A program made the position numbers and the translations under genes. Source: Mesorhizobium hawassense (GTDB lineage Bacteria > Pseudomonadota > Alphaproteobacteria > Rhizobiales > Rhizobiaceae). Taken from it: a stretch of 64,000 bases of DNA. Under the pieces are notes generated by a model. That model was not told the DNA's origin. It was given only the letters and a program-made list of their open reading frames with translations, and searched no databases. How positions within the stretch are numbered: position 1 is the first letter of the stretch; each line of letters opens with the position of its first letter. Of this stretch, positions 1 to 9,961 are shown in pieces. Location of the stretch: assembly GCF_003289945.1 (NCBI RefSeq), contig NZ_QMBP01000005.1, forward strand, positions 124,001 through 188,000, written 5' to 3'.

Positions 1-480
1 CGGCCGAGCGAGATCGCGGCCGCGAAGATCCTGGCCAACGGCCTGGCCATCCTGGTCGCAACCGGGCTGTCGCTCCTCATCGTCGTCGAGCATCTGCTGC
101 ATGTGCCGATCCAGGGTTCCATCTTTCTCTTCCTCGGCGGCACGGCGGTCTACCTTTTCGCGATTGCATCCCTTGGCATTCTGCTCGCGACCATCGCCAA
201 CACGATGCCGCAATTCGCGCTGCTGGCAATGCCGGTGTTTCTCGTCCTCAACATGCTGTCGGGAGGCGTCACGCCGCTCGAGAGTATGCCCGAGCCGCTC
301 CAGCTTGCCGTTCAGGCCTCACCTGCCATGCACTTCGTCAAGTTTGCTCAATCGGTGCTGTACCGAGGCGCCGGCGCCGATGTGGTGTGGCCGCAAATCG
401 CTGTCCTCAGCCTTCTGGGCACAGTGTTCCTCGCCATCGCGCTCTCGCGTTTTCGGGCGATGCTGGCTCGTGTTCAATAG
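1..480 (+). CDS. ABC-2 type transporter permease, C-terminal part
   Basis: The reading frame is open from the first base, so the N-terminus lies outside the window. The visible 159 residues have several hydrophobic membrane segments and end in a short basic tail, as in YhhJ-type ABC-2 permeases. The stretch NMLSGGVTPLESMPEPLQ followed by SPAMHFVKFAQSVLYRG matches the conserved end of that family, where a periplasmic loop precedes the last helix. The partner ATPase would be upstream. The probable role is inner-membrane export of a small molecule, working with an adaptor protein. The substrate cannot be told from this fragment. Family is fairly secure; function is inferred. Confidence 0.8.
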   Translation, partial: RPSEIAAAKILANGLAILVATGLSLLIVVEHLLHVPIQGSIFLFLGGTAVYLFAIASLGILLATIANTMPQFALLAMPVFLVLNMLSGGVTPLESMPEPLQLAVQASPAMHFVKFAQSVLYRGAGADVVWPQIAVLSLLGTVFLAIALSRFRAMLARVQ

Positions 481-617
481 GTTGGCAACCGGCTTGGGCC
501 GCAGCGCCGACGCTACCGTCCGAGACGGTCGCCGCGCTGGTTGAATCGGCAGTGCTGGCGGGCAAGGTCGCGCAGCAAGCGGACGCGGCCGGCTGACGCC
601 GCTCCGTTCTGCGAGGA

Positions 618-1073
618 CTATGCGCCCTGGTTGGGGAAGCAGGCGGTGGCGCTGAGCAGCGGGCCGTTGGCCAAAGCGGTCAGGAAGGACGGCAGCACGG
701 TCGAGAATGTGTACGAGATCCGCACCGTGGTGAAACCCGTGAGGCCCGAGCAGGTCGCGTTGTTGTCGATGCTGATGCTGGTTCCTGCCAGCGCGATGCC
801 GTCGCTCGCGGCCATGCCGCTGATGTAGCTGATGGTGTTGACGGCGTCGTAGACGCCGTTCTGGGTGCAATTGCTCTGCAGCACCCCCACGCAGCGCGCA
901 CCGGCCGTGGCCGTATCCTGCAGCACATGCTGCGCCCAGAACATGCGGCCGAACTCCACCGTGCCGAACAGCACCAGCACGAGCGGCACCGACAGCAGCG
1001 CGAATTCGACGGCGTTGGCGCCGCTCCTGTCGCGGATGAACGCCGCCAGCCGCTTCAAGACAAAGCGCCTCAT
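618..1073 (-). CDS. TadE-like pilus assembly / secreted protein
   Basis: A 151-residue protein with a basic N-terminus, then the motif RSGANAVEFALLSVPLVLVL and one membrane helix at about residues 18-45. That is the hallmark of the TadE domain of Flp/Tad pilus minor pilins. The rest is predicted outside the membrane and contains cysteines that could pair. Its ATG overlaps the stop of the upstream gene by four bases, so the two are translationally coupled. No tad ATPase, secretin or prepilin peptidase is visible nearby, so the machine that uses it must be encoded elsewhere. It may act as a pseudopilin or as a TadE-anchored surface protein. Confidence 0.82.
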   Translation of the reverse strand: MRRFVLKRLAAFIRDRSGANAVEFALLSVPLVLVLFGTVEFGRMFWAQHVLQDTATAGARCVGVLQSNCTQNGVYDAVNTISYISGMAASDGIALAGTSISIDNNATCSGLTGFTTVRISYTFSTVLPSFLTALANGPLLSATACFPNQGA

Positions 1074-1666
1074 TTCGGTTGCATCATGGCTTGGACGGTG
1101 ATGATGCCGCTGTTGACGACGCCGAAGCCGCCGAACAGGGGCGAGAACGGCCGGCTGGCGCTGATCGTCACGAACTTGCCGGCGATGCCGCCCGCCGGGC
1201 AGGTCGAGCCGCAGGTCGCCGACGCGCCCCAGGTGACGCTGCCGGCGGAGCCGGTCGGACAGTAGCAGAGGTCGGCGTTGGAAGCTGTGCCGCTCTGGGT
1301 CGCGGTTGCGGCGGTGGTGTCGTAGGAGACGGCGGCGCCGTTGTTGATGACGACCTGGACATTGCCGCCGCCGCTCCCTAGCCCGCCCGCCACCACGGTC
1401 GTGATATTGGCGGCAAGCGTGCCGCCGCCGGTGGAATTGACCTTGTCGGCGCCGAGCAGCGCGTAGTTGGAACCTGCCGACACCGCCGAGCTCAGATCGA
1501 ACTTCGCCTTCAGCGAGGCGCCGATGTCGACTGTTCCGGCCAGGATCAGGATCAGCACCGGACTGATCAGGGCGAACTCGACCGCCGAGGCGCCGGATGT
1601 CTCGCGGGTGAGGAAGCGGCCAAACGCGGACCGCCGCATTGCATGCGCCCGAAATGCGTGCGTCAT
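1070..1666 (-). CDS. TadE-like pilus assembly protein
   Basis: A 198-residue protein. A basic start leads into ETSGASAVEFALISPVLILI, the TadE signature, and a single membrane helix near residues 25-45. The long exported part is rich in Gly, Thr and Ser with several cysteines. The chosen ATG lies 26 bases after the stop of the upstream gene; an AAGAGG sequence sits about 13 bases before it. A second ATG nine codons later is also possible but has no better ribosome site. It overlaps the following TadE gene (ATGA), giving a three-gene minus-strand unit. Family assignment is secure, precise role unknown. Confidence 0.8.
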   Translation of the reverse strand: MTHAFRAHAMRRSAFGRFLTRETSGASAVEFALISPVLILILAGTVDIGASLKAKFDLSSAVSAGSNYALLGADKVNSTGGGTLAANITTVVAGGLGSGGGNVQVVINNGAAVSYDTTAATATQSGTASNADLCYCPTGSAGSVTWGASATCGSTCPAGGIAGKFVTISASRPFSPLFGGFGVVNSGIITVQAMMQPK

Positions 1667-1692
1667 GACGGTTTTGAAACCTCTTGTGATCG

Positions 1693-3768
1693 TCACTGGA
1701 CGAGACTCACTTTGCTGCTGGCGCTTGAACTGGAGGCGGCAATGCATTCCGACGCCGCGGCCGTGCCGCCCGACAGCGAGATCAGCGAACCGATCATCTG
1801 CAGGCACTTGCTGGAATCGGTCGAGGAACCAAGAACGCTGGAGCCGCCATTCATGATGATCGGGCCGTAAGGGAAATAGAACGCGCCCGAGATCTGCGCG
1901 TTTGAACCGCCTTCGGCGAAGGTGGCGCCGGCGGTGACCGAAGTCGATGTCGGCCCGATGACGGCGAGCTTGGCGGTAGCGCCGGTCTGCGGCGCGTTGA
2001 GCACGATGTTGCTGTAGCCGGCGGCCACGCAGAACACATAGCCGTTGCAGCTTCCGGAGCTCGACTTGGCCTTGCCCGACAGCACCAGCGTCACGTTGTT
2101 GCCATACACGCTGATCGTCGAGCCGCCGCAGCTGGCGCTGCCGCCGCCGCTTCCGCCCAGCGCGAAATAGCCGTCGATCGTGTAGACGCCGGCGCCGAGC
2201 AGGATGGCCCCCGAGGCGATGAAGTTGCCTTCGATGTCGTGCTGCGCCGTGGCCGGCACGACGAAGCAACTCCCGCCGCCGCCGCCGTTCACATTGCCGA
2301 TGACCTGGAACACGCCCGAGCTGGTGGCGTCTGCCATGACGGTCGTGGAGCCGCCGCCGAGCGTGATGGCGTCGCCATTGCCGCCGGGGCCGATCTTGTA
2401 GCTGTTCGAGGTGCCGGAGCCGAAGGTGATGCTGGCGCCGCCGGTGTTGTTGAGGCCGCCGGGCAATTCGAACGTGCTCGGCCCGCCGAAGGTGAGCGTG
2501 CTGGTGTTGCAGAGGCTGACCCGCGCGATGCCGCCGCACGTGTTGTCGCTGATGCCGATCTTGAACGTGCCGGCGCCGAAGGTCGTGGTGGCGCCGCCGC
2601 CCGTTGTCAGGCCCTTGGCGAAATTGAAGGGTCCGGCGCCGAAGGTGGTGGTTCCGGCGGTCGTCACCTGCTTGCCGAAATTATAGGTTCCTGCGCCGAA
2701 GGTCGTGGTTCCGGCGGTGGTCAGCTTGCTGGCGAAATTATAGGTGCCCGGGCCGAAATTGGTGGTCGCGCTGGTCGTGAGATCGCCGGCGATGTTGTAG
2801 GTGGTCGTGGCCGCGCCGCTGGTGGCGAAGTTGAGGTTGATGCCGCCGCCAATGGTGATGGTGCCGAAATTGACCGTGGTCTTTGAGCCGCAGTTCAGCG
2901 ACCAGGTCGATGTCGATGACGTCCAGCTTGCCGTGCAGCCGAGCGCGGTCGCCTGGCCCTGGGTGGAACCCTGGTTCCAGGCGAAGTCGATGTTGTTGCC
3001 CGTGCTGTTGGTCGGCGCTGACGGGGCCGTCGTCGCCGACATCGCCGCGACCGTCGAGAAACGCGCGACCGCTGCGGCTACAGCCGCATTGCCGGCCAGC
3101 GGATCGGGTGTCGATTTCTTGGTGATCACCGCCGCCGTGCCGTTCGGGCCGGTGATGCCATTGCAAGGCTGGCTGGGCGCCGCCGCCGAGTTGTAGTTCA
3201 CGCCAACCGCCGAGATGGACGTGCCGCATGGAACTGTCACTGTGTTGTTCGACGACACCGTGCATTTGGGCGCGGTGATCTTGGTGCCGCCCGAGAGCGT
3301 GATGCCGGTCTGGGTGCCGTCCAACGCCAGCATGCAGCCGGGGGTCAGCGGCTGCGCGCCGAGTTCGGCGACGGCATTGGCATAGATCGGCAATTGCTGG
3401 CGGTTGTCGAGCACGCGCGCCAGAAGCAGCTGTTTCTGGGTGCGGATCGACACCGAGACGGCATTCATGCCGGAAGTCTTGGGAGAGGTGACCAGCGCCG
3501 CTTGGACATCGGCGGCCGGGACACCGTTGAGCGCTGCGACATTGACCGCCGCCGCCGACATCTGGTCGGTCGATTTCGTCGCATTGTAGGCGAGCGCGCC
3601 GGCATAGGCCGCAAGGTCGGCCGTGCGCTGGTTGCCGGCGCGCTCGACCAGCGCGCCGCCATATTCGGTGACCAGCGCGGCCATGCCGATCAGCAGCGGC
3701 AAAAGCAGCGCGGACATGATGAGGACGTTGCCGTCGCGGTTATGGACAAACCGGCGGAGAATTTGCAT
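1693..3768 (-). CDS. TadG-like protein with glycine/threonine-rich repeat region
   Basis: A 691-residue protein, first gene of a three-gene unit with two TadE proteins. The N-terminus (DGNVLIMSALLLPLLIGM, then a region ending in ADLAAYAGALAYNA) is the TadG-like N-terminal membrane domain. The large exported body is low in charge and rich in Gly, Thr, Ala and Ser. About residues 325-405 contain four copies of a roughly 19-residue unit with core TTFGAGTYNF, suggesting a beta-solenoid. Scattered cysteines could form disulphides. It has no von Willebrand A motif, unlike the TadG-like proteins at 45818-49928. A surface or pilus-associated structural protein is the likeliest role; adhesion is an inference. 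Confidence 0.75.
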   Translation of the reverse strand: MQILRRFVHNRDGNVLIMSALLLPLLIGMAALVTEYGGALVERAGNQRTADLAAYAGALAYNATKSTDQMSAAAVNVAALNGVPAADVQAALVTSPKTSGMNAVSVSIRTQKQLLLARVLDNRQQLPIYANAVAELGAQPLTPGCMLALDGTQTGITLSGGTKITAPKCTVSSNNTVTVPCGTSISAVGVNYNSAAAPSQPCNGITGPNGTAAVITKKSTPDPLAGNAAVAAAVARFSTVAAMSATTAPSAPTNSTGNNIDFAWNQGSTQGQATALGCTASWTSSTSTWSLNCGSKTTVNFGTITIGGGINLNFATSGAATTTYNIAGDLTTSATTNFGPGTYNFASKLTTAGTTTFGAGTYNFGKQVTTAGTTTFGAGPFNFAKGLTTGGGATTTFGAGTFKIGISDNTCGGIARVSLCNTSTLTFGGPSTFELPGGLNNTGGASITFGSGTSNSYKIGPGGNGDAITLGGGSTTVMADATSSGVFQVIGNVNGGGGGSCFVVPATAQHDIEGNFIASGAILLGAGVYTIDGYFALGGSGGGSASCGGSTISVYGNNVTLVLSGKAKSSSGSCNGYVFCVAAGYSNIVLNAPQTGATAKLAVIGPTSTSVTAGATFAEGGSNAQISGAFYFPYGPIIMNGGSSVLGSSTDSSKCLQMIGSLISLSGGTAAASECIAASSSSASSKVSLVQ
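2558..2791 (-). repeat. In-frame tandem repeat, 57-nt unit
   Basis: Three adjacent 57-base units begin at 2621, 2678 and 2735, preceded by a longer diverged copy (63 bases) from 2558. Each encodes a 19-residue unit with core TTFGAGTYNF. The repeat period is a multiple of three, so copy number can change without breaking the frame. Confidence 0.85.
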
Positions 3769-4005
3769 CGATGAGGACCTGACACCTTACACGCGCGAGC
3801 AACTCAAGCGTGCCCTGGTTCATTAGTAGGCGCGAATGTCTTAAAAATTATTGTCCGACAAATACGGCAATGGTCACGAGCGCTTGATCGAAGGGGCTGA
3901 TTTTGTTGAAGAATTGCACAAAGTTTAGGCAGCCGGTGGGGCGACATGGCGGCGTTGCCGATGAAGGGCGGATCGCCGGACGCTCAAACTATCGCGCCGG
4001 GACAA

Positions 4006-4035
4006 CGAAAAAGGGCGGCATTTCTGCCGCCCTTT
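4006..4035 (-). terminator. Rho-independent terminator of groES-groEL
   Basis: A perfect 11-bp stem (4010-4020 with 4025-4035) with a four-base loop is followed on the minus strand by a run of five T. It lies 26 bases after the groEL stop codon, as expected for the end of the operon. Confidence 0.9.
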
Positions 4036-4061
4036 CCGTAAGCGCGAATGGGTTGGACTTC

Positions 4062-5753
<1,692 letters not shown>

Positions 5754-5776
5754 TCAGTTGATGGAGAGGCCGATAT

Positions 5777-6073
5777 TCAGCCGATGATGCCCATGATGTC
5801 GGATTCCTTCATGATCAGAAGGTCTTCGCCATTGAGCTTGACTTCAGTGCCCGACCACTTGCCGAACAGGATGCGGTCGCCGGCCTTGACGTCCAGCGGC
5901 ACGAGCTTGCCGTTTTCGTCGCGGGCGCCGGAGCCGACGGCGATGATCTCGCCTTCCTGCGGCTTCTCCTTCGCCGTATCCGGGATGATGATCCCGCCGG
6001 CGGTCTTGGATTCGGATTCAACCCGGCGAACGACCACGCGGTCATGAAGCGGGCGGAACTTGGACTTTGCCAT
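5777..6073 (-). CDS. groES: Co-chaperonin GroES (10 kDa)
   Basis: A 98-residue protein that caps the GroEL chamber. [12 protein letters not shown] at the N-terminus, the mobile-loop region [20 protein letters not shown] and the C-terminal [15 protein letters not shown] are all canonical. The ATG was chosen because the domain starts there and a GAGGAAG site precedes it; a longer in-frame start upstream would run into the CIRCE operator. It is the first gene of the groES-groEL operon. Confidence 0.98.
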   Translation of the reverse strand: MAKSKFRPLHDRVVVRRVESESKTAGGIIIPDTAKEKPQEGEIIAVGSGARDENGKLVPLDVKAGDRILFGKWSGTEVKLNGEDLLIMKESDIMGIIG

Positions 6074-6137
6074 GTTTTCTTCCTCGAATGAGAACGGTGA
6101 GAACTGTTCCTCCATCCGGCGAGGCCGCCGGATATGA

Positions 6138-6166
6138 GTTAGCACTCATCTAGGGCGAGTGCTAAC
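6138..6166 (-). promoter_or_regulatory. CIRCE element (HrcA operator)
   Basis: TTAGCACTC, nine bases, then GAGTGCTAA: an exact match to the CIRCE inverted repeat, extended by one further G-C pair on each side. It lies about 65 bases before the groES start, within the expected leader region. HrcA binding here would keep the operon low except under heat stress. Confidence 0.97.
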
Positions 6167-6302
6167 GTGGCGCTGAGATAGGCCGGCGACTCGTCAGAGT
6201 CAAGGCGCGCGCAAGGGGCCAATGGCGCGAAATTTTTCTCGCGCGGAGCCCCAGGCCGAAATGCGCGGGCGGCCGCGAGGCGCCGACGAGCAATCCCGCT
6301 CG

Positions 6303-7103
6303 TTAGGCCAAGCGCTTCGGCGACCGCAGCACCAGCAGCGGGCAGCGTTCGGCGAGCCCGTATGTGCCGGTCGAGGCGATGCCGACATCGCCGAAATATT
6401 CTTCGGCCTCTTCGACGATGGCCGCGGCCGGCGCAAAACTATAGACGGCCGGCGAGTTCCGGTAGACATCGATCGTGCCGATGACCGGCAACTCCCACCC
6501 GGTGCGTTCGCAAAGTTCGGCACGGTCGGGAAACAGCGCTTCGAATTGTTCGAGGATTTTCCTCACCGGCATGACATAGTCGGGCGCGCCGCCGGTTGCG
6601 GTCATCGCCACGCGCCATTTCAGCTCGTGGAAGGTCGCGACGCCGCCGCTCATCGCCAGGGCGCGGACATCCTGCGGGTCGTCGCGCGTTTCGGGGCAAG
6701 CATAGAGCCTGATGCCCACGCGGCCGTCGGCGTTGAGAACGCGCGCGACCGCCGAAAACAGTTCTCGCCTTGCGTCAGTGCCGCCGACGACCGAGAGGCA
6801 CCCGTCGCCGATCAGTGCCTCGACGCTCGCTTCGCCGAACGGCAGCTCGAACCAATCGCCTCGCACCGCCTTGCGCGTGTCGGTATCGCCCGGCCAGATG
6901 CCGGCGATCATGTCGGCGGACTCGTCGACCGCAACCATCGTGGCGCCAAGCCGGGCAAGCTCGGGTGTCACGCCGAGCATGACGACATGCGCCCGGCCAA
7001 GGTCGAGCTCACGATCGTAGGCCTCGACCACTTCCGTCGGCGGCCGCAACGGCGAGCCGAGCAACTGCCAGTGCTTGCGAATTGCATTCCAGTGCTCTGT
7101 CAT
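6303..7103 (-). CDS. Class I SAM-dependent methyltransferase-like protein
   Basis: A 266-residue protein. The region around residues 38-65 (VVMLGVTPELARLGATMVAVD) reads as a methyltransferase motif I and the acidic end of strand 2, although the usual GxGxG loop is degenerate. GDWFELPFGEASVEALIGDG and the later RVLNADGRVGIRLY resemble motifs II-III of small-molecule methyltransferases. The ATG was preferred over a longer GTG-type extension because the latter lacks homology-like sequence. It is divergent from the ATP-grasp gene at 7177, with 73 bases between them. The substrate is unknown. Confidence 0.65.
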   Translation of the reverse strand: MTEHWNAIRKHWQLLGSPLRPPTEVVEAYDRELDLGRAHVVMLGVTPELARLGATMVAVDESADMIAGIWPGDTDTRKAVRGDWFELPFGEASVEALIGDGCLSVVGGTDARRELFSAVARVLNADGRVGIRLYACPETRDDPQDVRALAMSGGVATFHELKWRVAMTATGGAPDYVMPVRKILEQFEALFPDRAELCERTGWELPVIGTIDVYRNSPAVYSFAPAAAIVEEAEEYFGDVGIASTGTYGLAERCPLLVLRSPKRLA

Positions 7104-7176
7104 GCAAACCCTGGGTTGGTTAGCGCGTTGCATTCGATCGAATAATCGAGGGCGCTCAGGAAGCCAAGTGGGGCGC

Positions 7177-8028
7177 ATGGCACGCATCGGGGTGATTACA
7201 CATGAGTTCGACCGCTTCGAGAGCCGGCGCGGGCTGCTGCGGCGGCGTGACAGTCCGTACATGCTGTTCGACCTGCTGGAGGAGCTGAAGCGCCGCGGCC
7301 ATTCGGTCCGGATCCTGCGCGGCACGGCGGCGAAGCCGGCCGCCGATGTCGCGGTGCTGCATCTCGACGCCACCGTGACGCCGCCCGACTATTCCGACTA
7401 TGCGCGCAGCTTTCCCTTCTGCCTCAACCTCGGCGCCATCGACATTTCGAAGCGCCGCATCAGCGGCGCCGTGATCGGCAGGGACGACGGCTGGAAGGGA
7501 CGGGTCATCGTCAAGAGCAGTCTCAACCACTGGGGAACGCCGGAAGAGCAGCTGAACCTCCGCGCGCGGCGCGCCGGCAAGCCGGAGCCGTTTCCCGGCG
7601 CCGAAGCTTTCGAAAGATACGAGATCCATGCCTCGCTCGCCGACGTTCCGGCCGAACTCTTCGAGCGCCAGGATCTGGTCGTCGAGAAATTCATTCCCGA
7701 GCCGGAGTCGGACGGCTTTGGCGCGCGCTTCTGGCTGTTCTGCGGCGAGCGCGAGCGCTGCACCCGTCATGTCTCGCCGCAAAGCCTGGTCAAGGGCGAC
7801 GACACGATCCGCCGCGAGGCGGTTCCGGTGCCGGACGAGCTGCGCGCGCTAAGGCGCCAGCTCGGTTTCGACTACGGGAAATTCGATTTCGTCTTGCATG
7901 AGGGCAGGGCGGTGTTGCTCGATGCCAACAAGACCCCTGGACGCGCCAGGAGCCTCTCCAGCTTCGTCGCCGCCGGCAATTCGAATCTCGCCGACGGCTT
8001 CGAAGGACTGATCCGTAAAGTTACCTAG
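7177..8028 (+). CDS. ATP-grasp fold protein
   Basis: A 283-residue protein. The N-terminal third (MARIGVITHE, a Rossmann-like preATP-grasp start, then LHLDATVTPPDY) and the C-terminal part with FDYGKFDFVLHEGRAVLLDANKTPGR resemble RimK/D-Ala-D-Ala-ligase type ATP-grasp enzymes. In those the closing D-x-N motif (here DANKTPG) binds magnesium. The middle holds VIVKSSLNHWG and DLVVEKFIPE, fitting the ATP-binding lid. Such enzymes join a carboxylate to an amine using ATP, but no partner gene identifies the substrate. Its stop codon overlaps that of the convergent SDR gene in a shared CTAG. Fold is fairly confident, reaction unknown. Confidence 0.6.
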   Translation: MARIGVITHEFDRFESRRGLLRRRDSPYMLFDLLEELKRRGHSVRILRGTAAKPAADVAVLHLDATVTPPDYSDYARSFPFCLNLGAIDISKRRISGAVIGRDDGWKGRVIVKSSLNHWGTPEEQLNLRARRAGKPEPFPGAEAFERYEIHASLADVPAELFERQDLVVEKFIPEPESDGFGARFWLFCGERERCTRHVSPQSLVKGDDTIRREAVPVPDELRALRRQLGFDYGKFDFVLHEGRAVLLDANKTPGRARSLSSFVAAGNSNLADGFEGLIRKVT

Positions 8029-8786
8029 ATGTTCATGCCGCCCGACACTTCGATGCGCTGGGCGTTGACCCAGCGGTTGTCGTCGGAGAGCAGCGAGGCG
8101 ATCATCGGGCCGATATCGTCCGGTACGCCGACGCGACCGAGCGCGGTGACGCCGGCCACCATGCGGTTGATCTCGGCATTGTCGCGCACGTGGCCGCCAT
8201 TGAAGTCGGTGGCGATCGCGCCGGGCGCTACGGTGTTGGCGGTGATGCCGCGTGCACCGAGTTCCTTGGCGAGGTAGCGCGTGAACACCTCGATGCCGCC
8301 CTTCATCATGGCATAGGCCGACGATCCGGGTGCTGCGAAACGCGCCAGCCCGCTCGATATGTTGATGATGCGGCCGCCATCGTTGATCAGCGGCAGCAGC
8401 GCCTGGGTGAGGAAATAGACGCCCTTGAGATGGGTGTTCATCAGCGTGTCGAAATCCTCTTCCGTCGTTTGGGCGAACGGCTTGCTGAGACCGGTGCCGG
8501 CATTGTTGACGAGATAGTCGAAGCGGTCGCGCTGCCAGGTCTCCCGCAGTGTCTTCCTCAGCGCCGCGACGAAGGCCGGAAAGGTGGCGACGGCGCCGGT
8601 GTCGAGCTCGAGTGCCGCGGCGCGGCCGCCGGCCGCCTCGATCTCGGCGATTACGGTCTTCGCCTCATCGGCGCGCGAGCGATAGGTGACGATGACGTCG
8701 ACACCCCTTTGGGCGAGGTGGAGCGCGGTATTGCGGCCGAGGCCGCGGCTGCCGCCGGTGATGAGGGCGATGGGACGGGTGGTCAT
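8025..8786 (-). CDS. Short-chain dehydrogenase/reductase (SDR)
   Basis: A 253-residue classical SDR of normal length. It has the cofactor motif TGGSRGLG at residues 10-17, NNAG near residue 95, the active-site serine in ISSG and the YxxxK catalytic pair in SAYAMMKGG. The C-terminus NRWVNAQRIEVSGGMNI is typical of FabG-like members. It should reduce or oxidise a carbonyl/alcohol with NAD(P)H in the cytoplasm. It is transcribed away from a LysR regulator 106 bases off, which probably controls it. A strong AAGGAG site precedes the ATG. The substrate is unknown. Confidence 0.92.
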   Translation of the reverse strand: MTTRPIALITGGSRGLGRNTALHLAQRGVDVIVTYRSRADEAKTVIAEIEAAGGRAAALELDTGAVATFPAFVAALRKTLRETWQRDRFDYLVNNAGTGLSKPFAQTTEEDFDTLMNTHLKGVYFLTQALLPLINDGGRIINISSGLARFAAPGSSAYAMMKGGIEVFTRYLAKELGARGITANTVAPGAIATDFNGGHVRDNAEINRMVAGVTALGRVGVPDDIGPMIASLLSDDNRWVNAQRIEVSGGMNI

Positions 8787-8817
8787 GACGAAATCTCCTT
8801 CTGTCTGGATGGAGACG

Positions 8818-8844
8818 TATATACTCGCCTAAATCGGTGATATA
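8818..8844. promoter_or_regulatory. Candidate LysR operator in divergent promoter
   Basis: An imperfect dyad with arms TATAT and ATATA plus inner matching CG pairs sits in the 106-bp gap between the SDR and LysR genes. Its position and shape suit a LysR-type binding site serving both promoters. Assigned by position and symmetry only. Confidence 0.4.
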
Positions 8845-8892
8845 ATCGGGCATGGATTGCCAACACTATTCAGCATGTGCGAACAATCGGTC

Positions 8893-9801
8893 ATGGATCG
8901 GATTGACAGCATGCGGCTCTTCACCCGCGTCGTGGAACGGCGCAGCTTCACCGCTGCCGCCGCCGATCTCGGCCTGCCGCGCTCCAGCGCCACCGCCGCG
9001 ATCAAGCAGCTCGAGGAGCGGCTCGGCGTGCAACTGCTTCGCCGCACCACGCGCCACGTCACCACGACGCTCGACGGCGAAGCCTATTACCATCGTTGCA
9101 TCGGCATCCTCGCCGACATCGAGGACGCCGAGGGCACCTTTGGCGCGCATGAGGTGCGCGGGCGCTTGAGCATCGACATCAACGGCAACATGGCCCGCAC
9201 CCTGGTCATCCCGGAACTGCCGGCGCTGCTTGCCCGGTATCCCGGGCTCAGCGTGCATATCGGCGAGGGCGACCGCTTCGTCGACCTGGTCCGCGAGGGC
9301 GTCGATTGCGTGGTGCGGGCAGGAACGCTGCCCGACAGCGACATGATCGCGCGCCGCATCGGCATGGCGCGCGAGGCGACGGTTGCCAGCGCCGCCTATG
9401 TCGAGCGCCACGGCCTGCCGCGCTCGCTGGACGAGCTTGCCGGGCACTTGATGATCGGCTTCGTCTCGTCGCGCACTGGCCAGGTGATGCCGCTGGAATT
9501 CACCGTCGACGGCAAGATCCGCGAGATCGTGCTGCCGTCGCGTGTCACGGTCTCCAATTCCGACACCGCCGCCACGCTGGTGCGCCAGGGTTTTGGCCTC
9601 TACCAGGCGCCGCGCCGCCGCTTCGCCGCCGACATCGAGGCTGGCCGGCTGGTCGAGGTGCTGCCCGGCAACCCGCCGACACCGACGCCGATCTCGGTGC
9701 TCTATCCGCCCAGCCGGCAATTGTCGCCGAGGGTCAGGGTGTTCGTGGACTGGCTGGTGGAGATTCTGGGGCCGAAGCTGGATGCTTCTTCGTCATCCTA
9801 G
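8893..9801 (+). CDS. LysR-family transcriptional regulator
   Basis: A 302-residue regulator with the usual layout. The N-terminal winged helix-turn-helix starts MDRIDSMRLFTRVVERRSFTAA and includes SSATAAIKQLEERLG. The effector domain from about residue 90 has the substrate-binding fold (GRLSIDINGNMARTLVIPEL). The ATG at 8893 was chosen because the family begins right at this helix; upstream in-frame ATGs would add a non-conserved tail. It is divergent from the SDR gene and is expected to control it. The last codons and stop lie inside an intergenic repeat, giving a C-terminal Ser run. Confidence 0.92.
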   Translation: MDRIDSMRLFTRVVERRSFTAAAADLGLPRSSATAAIKQLEERLGVQLLRRTTRHVTTTLDGEAYYHRCIGILADIEDAEGTFGAHEVRGRLSIDINGNMARTLVIPELPALLARYPGLSVHIGEGDRFVDLVREGVDCVVRAGTLPDSDMIARRIGMAREATVASAAYVERHGLPRSLDELAGHLMIGFVSSRTGQVMPLEFTVDGKIREIVLPSRVTVSNSDTAATLVRQGFGLYQAPRRRFAADIEAGRLVEVLPGNPPTPTPISVLYPPSRQLSPRVRVFVDWLVEILGPKLDASSSS

Positions 9802-9943
9802 GGCGGAGCGACGCGAAGCGGAGCGCAGACCCTAGGATCCATGCCATGACGCTAAAGTGTTGCAACGGTTGAGAATTCTGCTCCGTTGCACCCTTCGGTG
9901 AAGGTCACGGCATGGATACTCGGGTCAAGCCCGAGTATGACGA
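9790..9943. repeat. Composite palindromic intergenic repeat
   Basis: Three nested inverted repeats follow each other: ATCCTAGGG (9795) with CCCTAGGAT (9830); ATCCATGCC (9837) with GGCATGGAT (9909); and ATACTCGGG (9916) with CCCGAGTAT (9930). The outer ends TCGTCAT and ATGACGA also pair. This mosaic is of a type scattered through Mesorhizobium intergenic regions, from memory. It overlaps the 3-prime end of the LysR gene and supplies its stop codon. Confidence 0.75.
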
Positions 9944-9961
9944 CCACTGCGGCGCGCCGAC

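Noticed and set aside
1070..2539. 489-codon frame for the second TadE gene
   Set aside because: The first two thirds lie inside the TadG-like gene in another frame and are Arg/His-rich. TadE homology begins near 1666.
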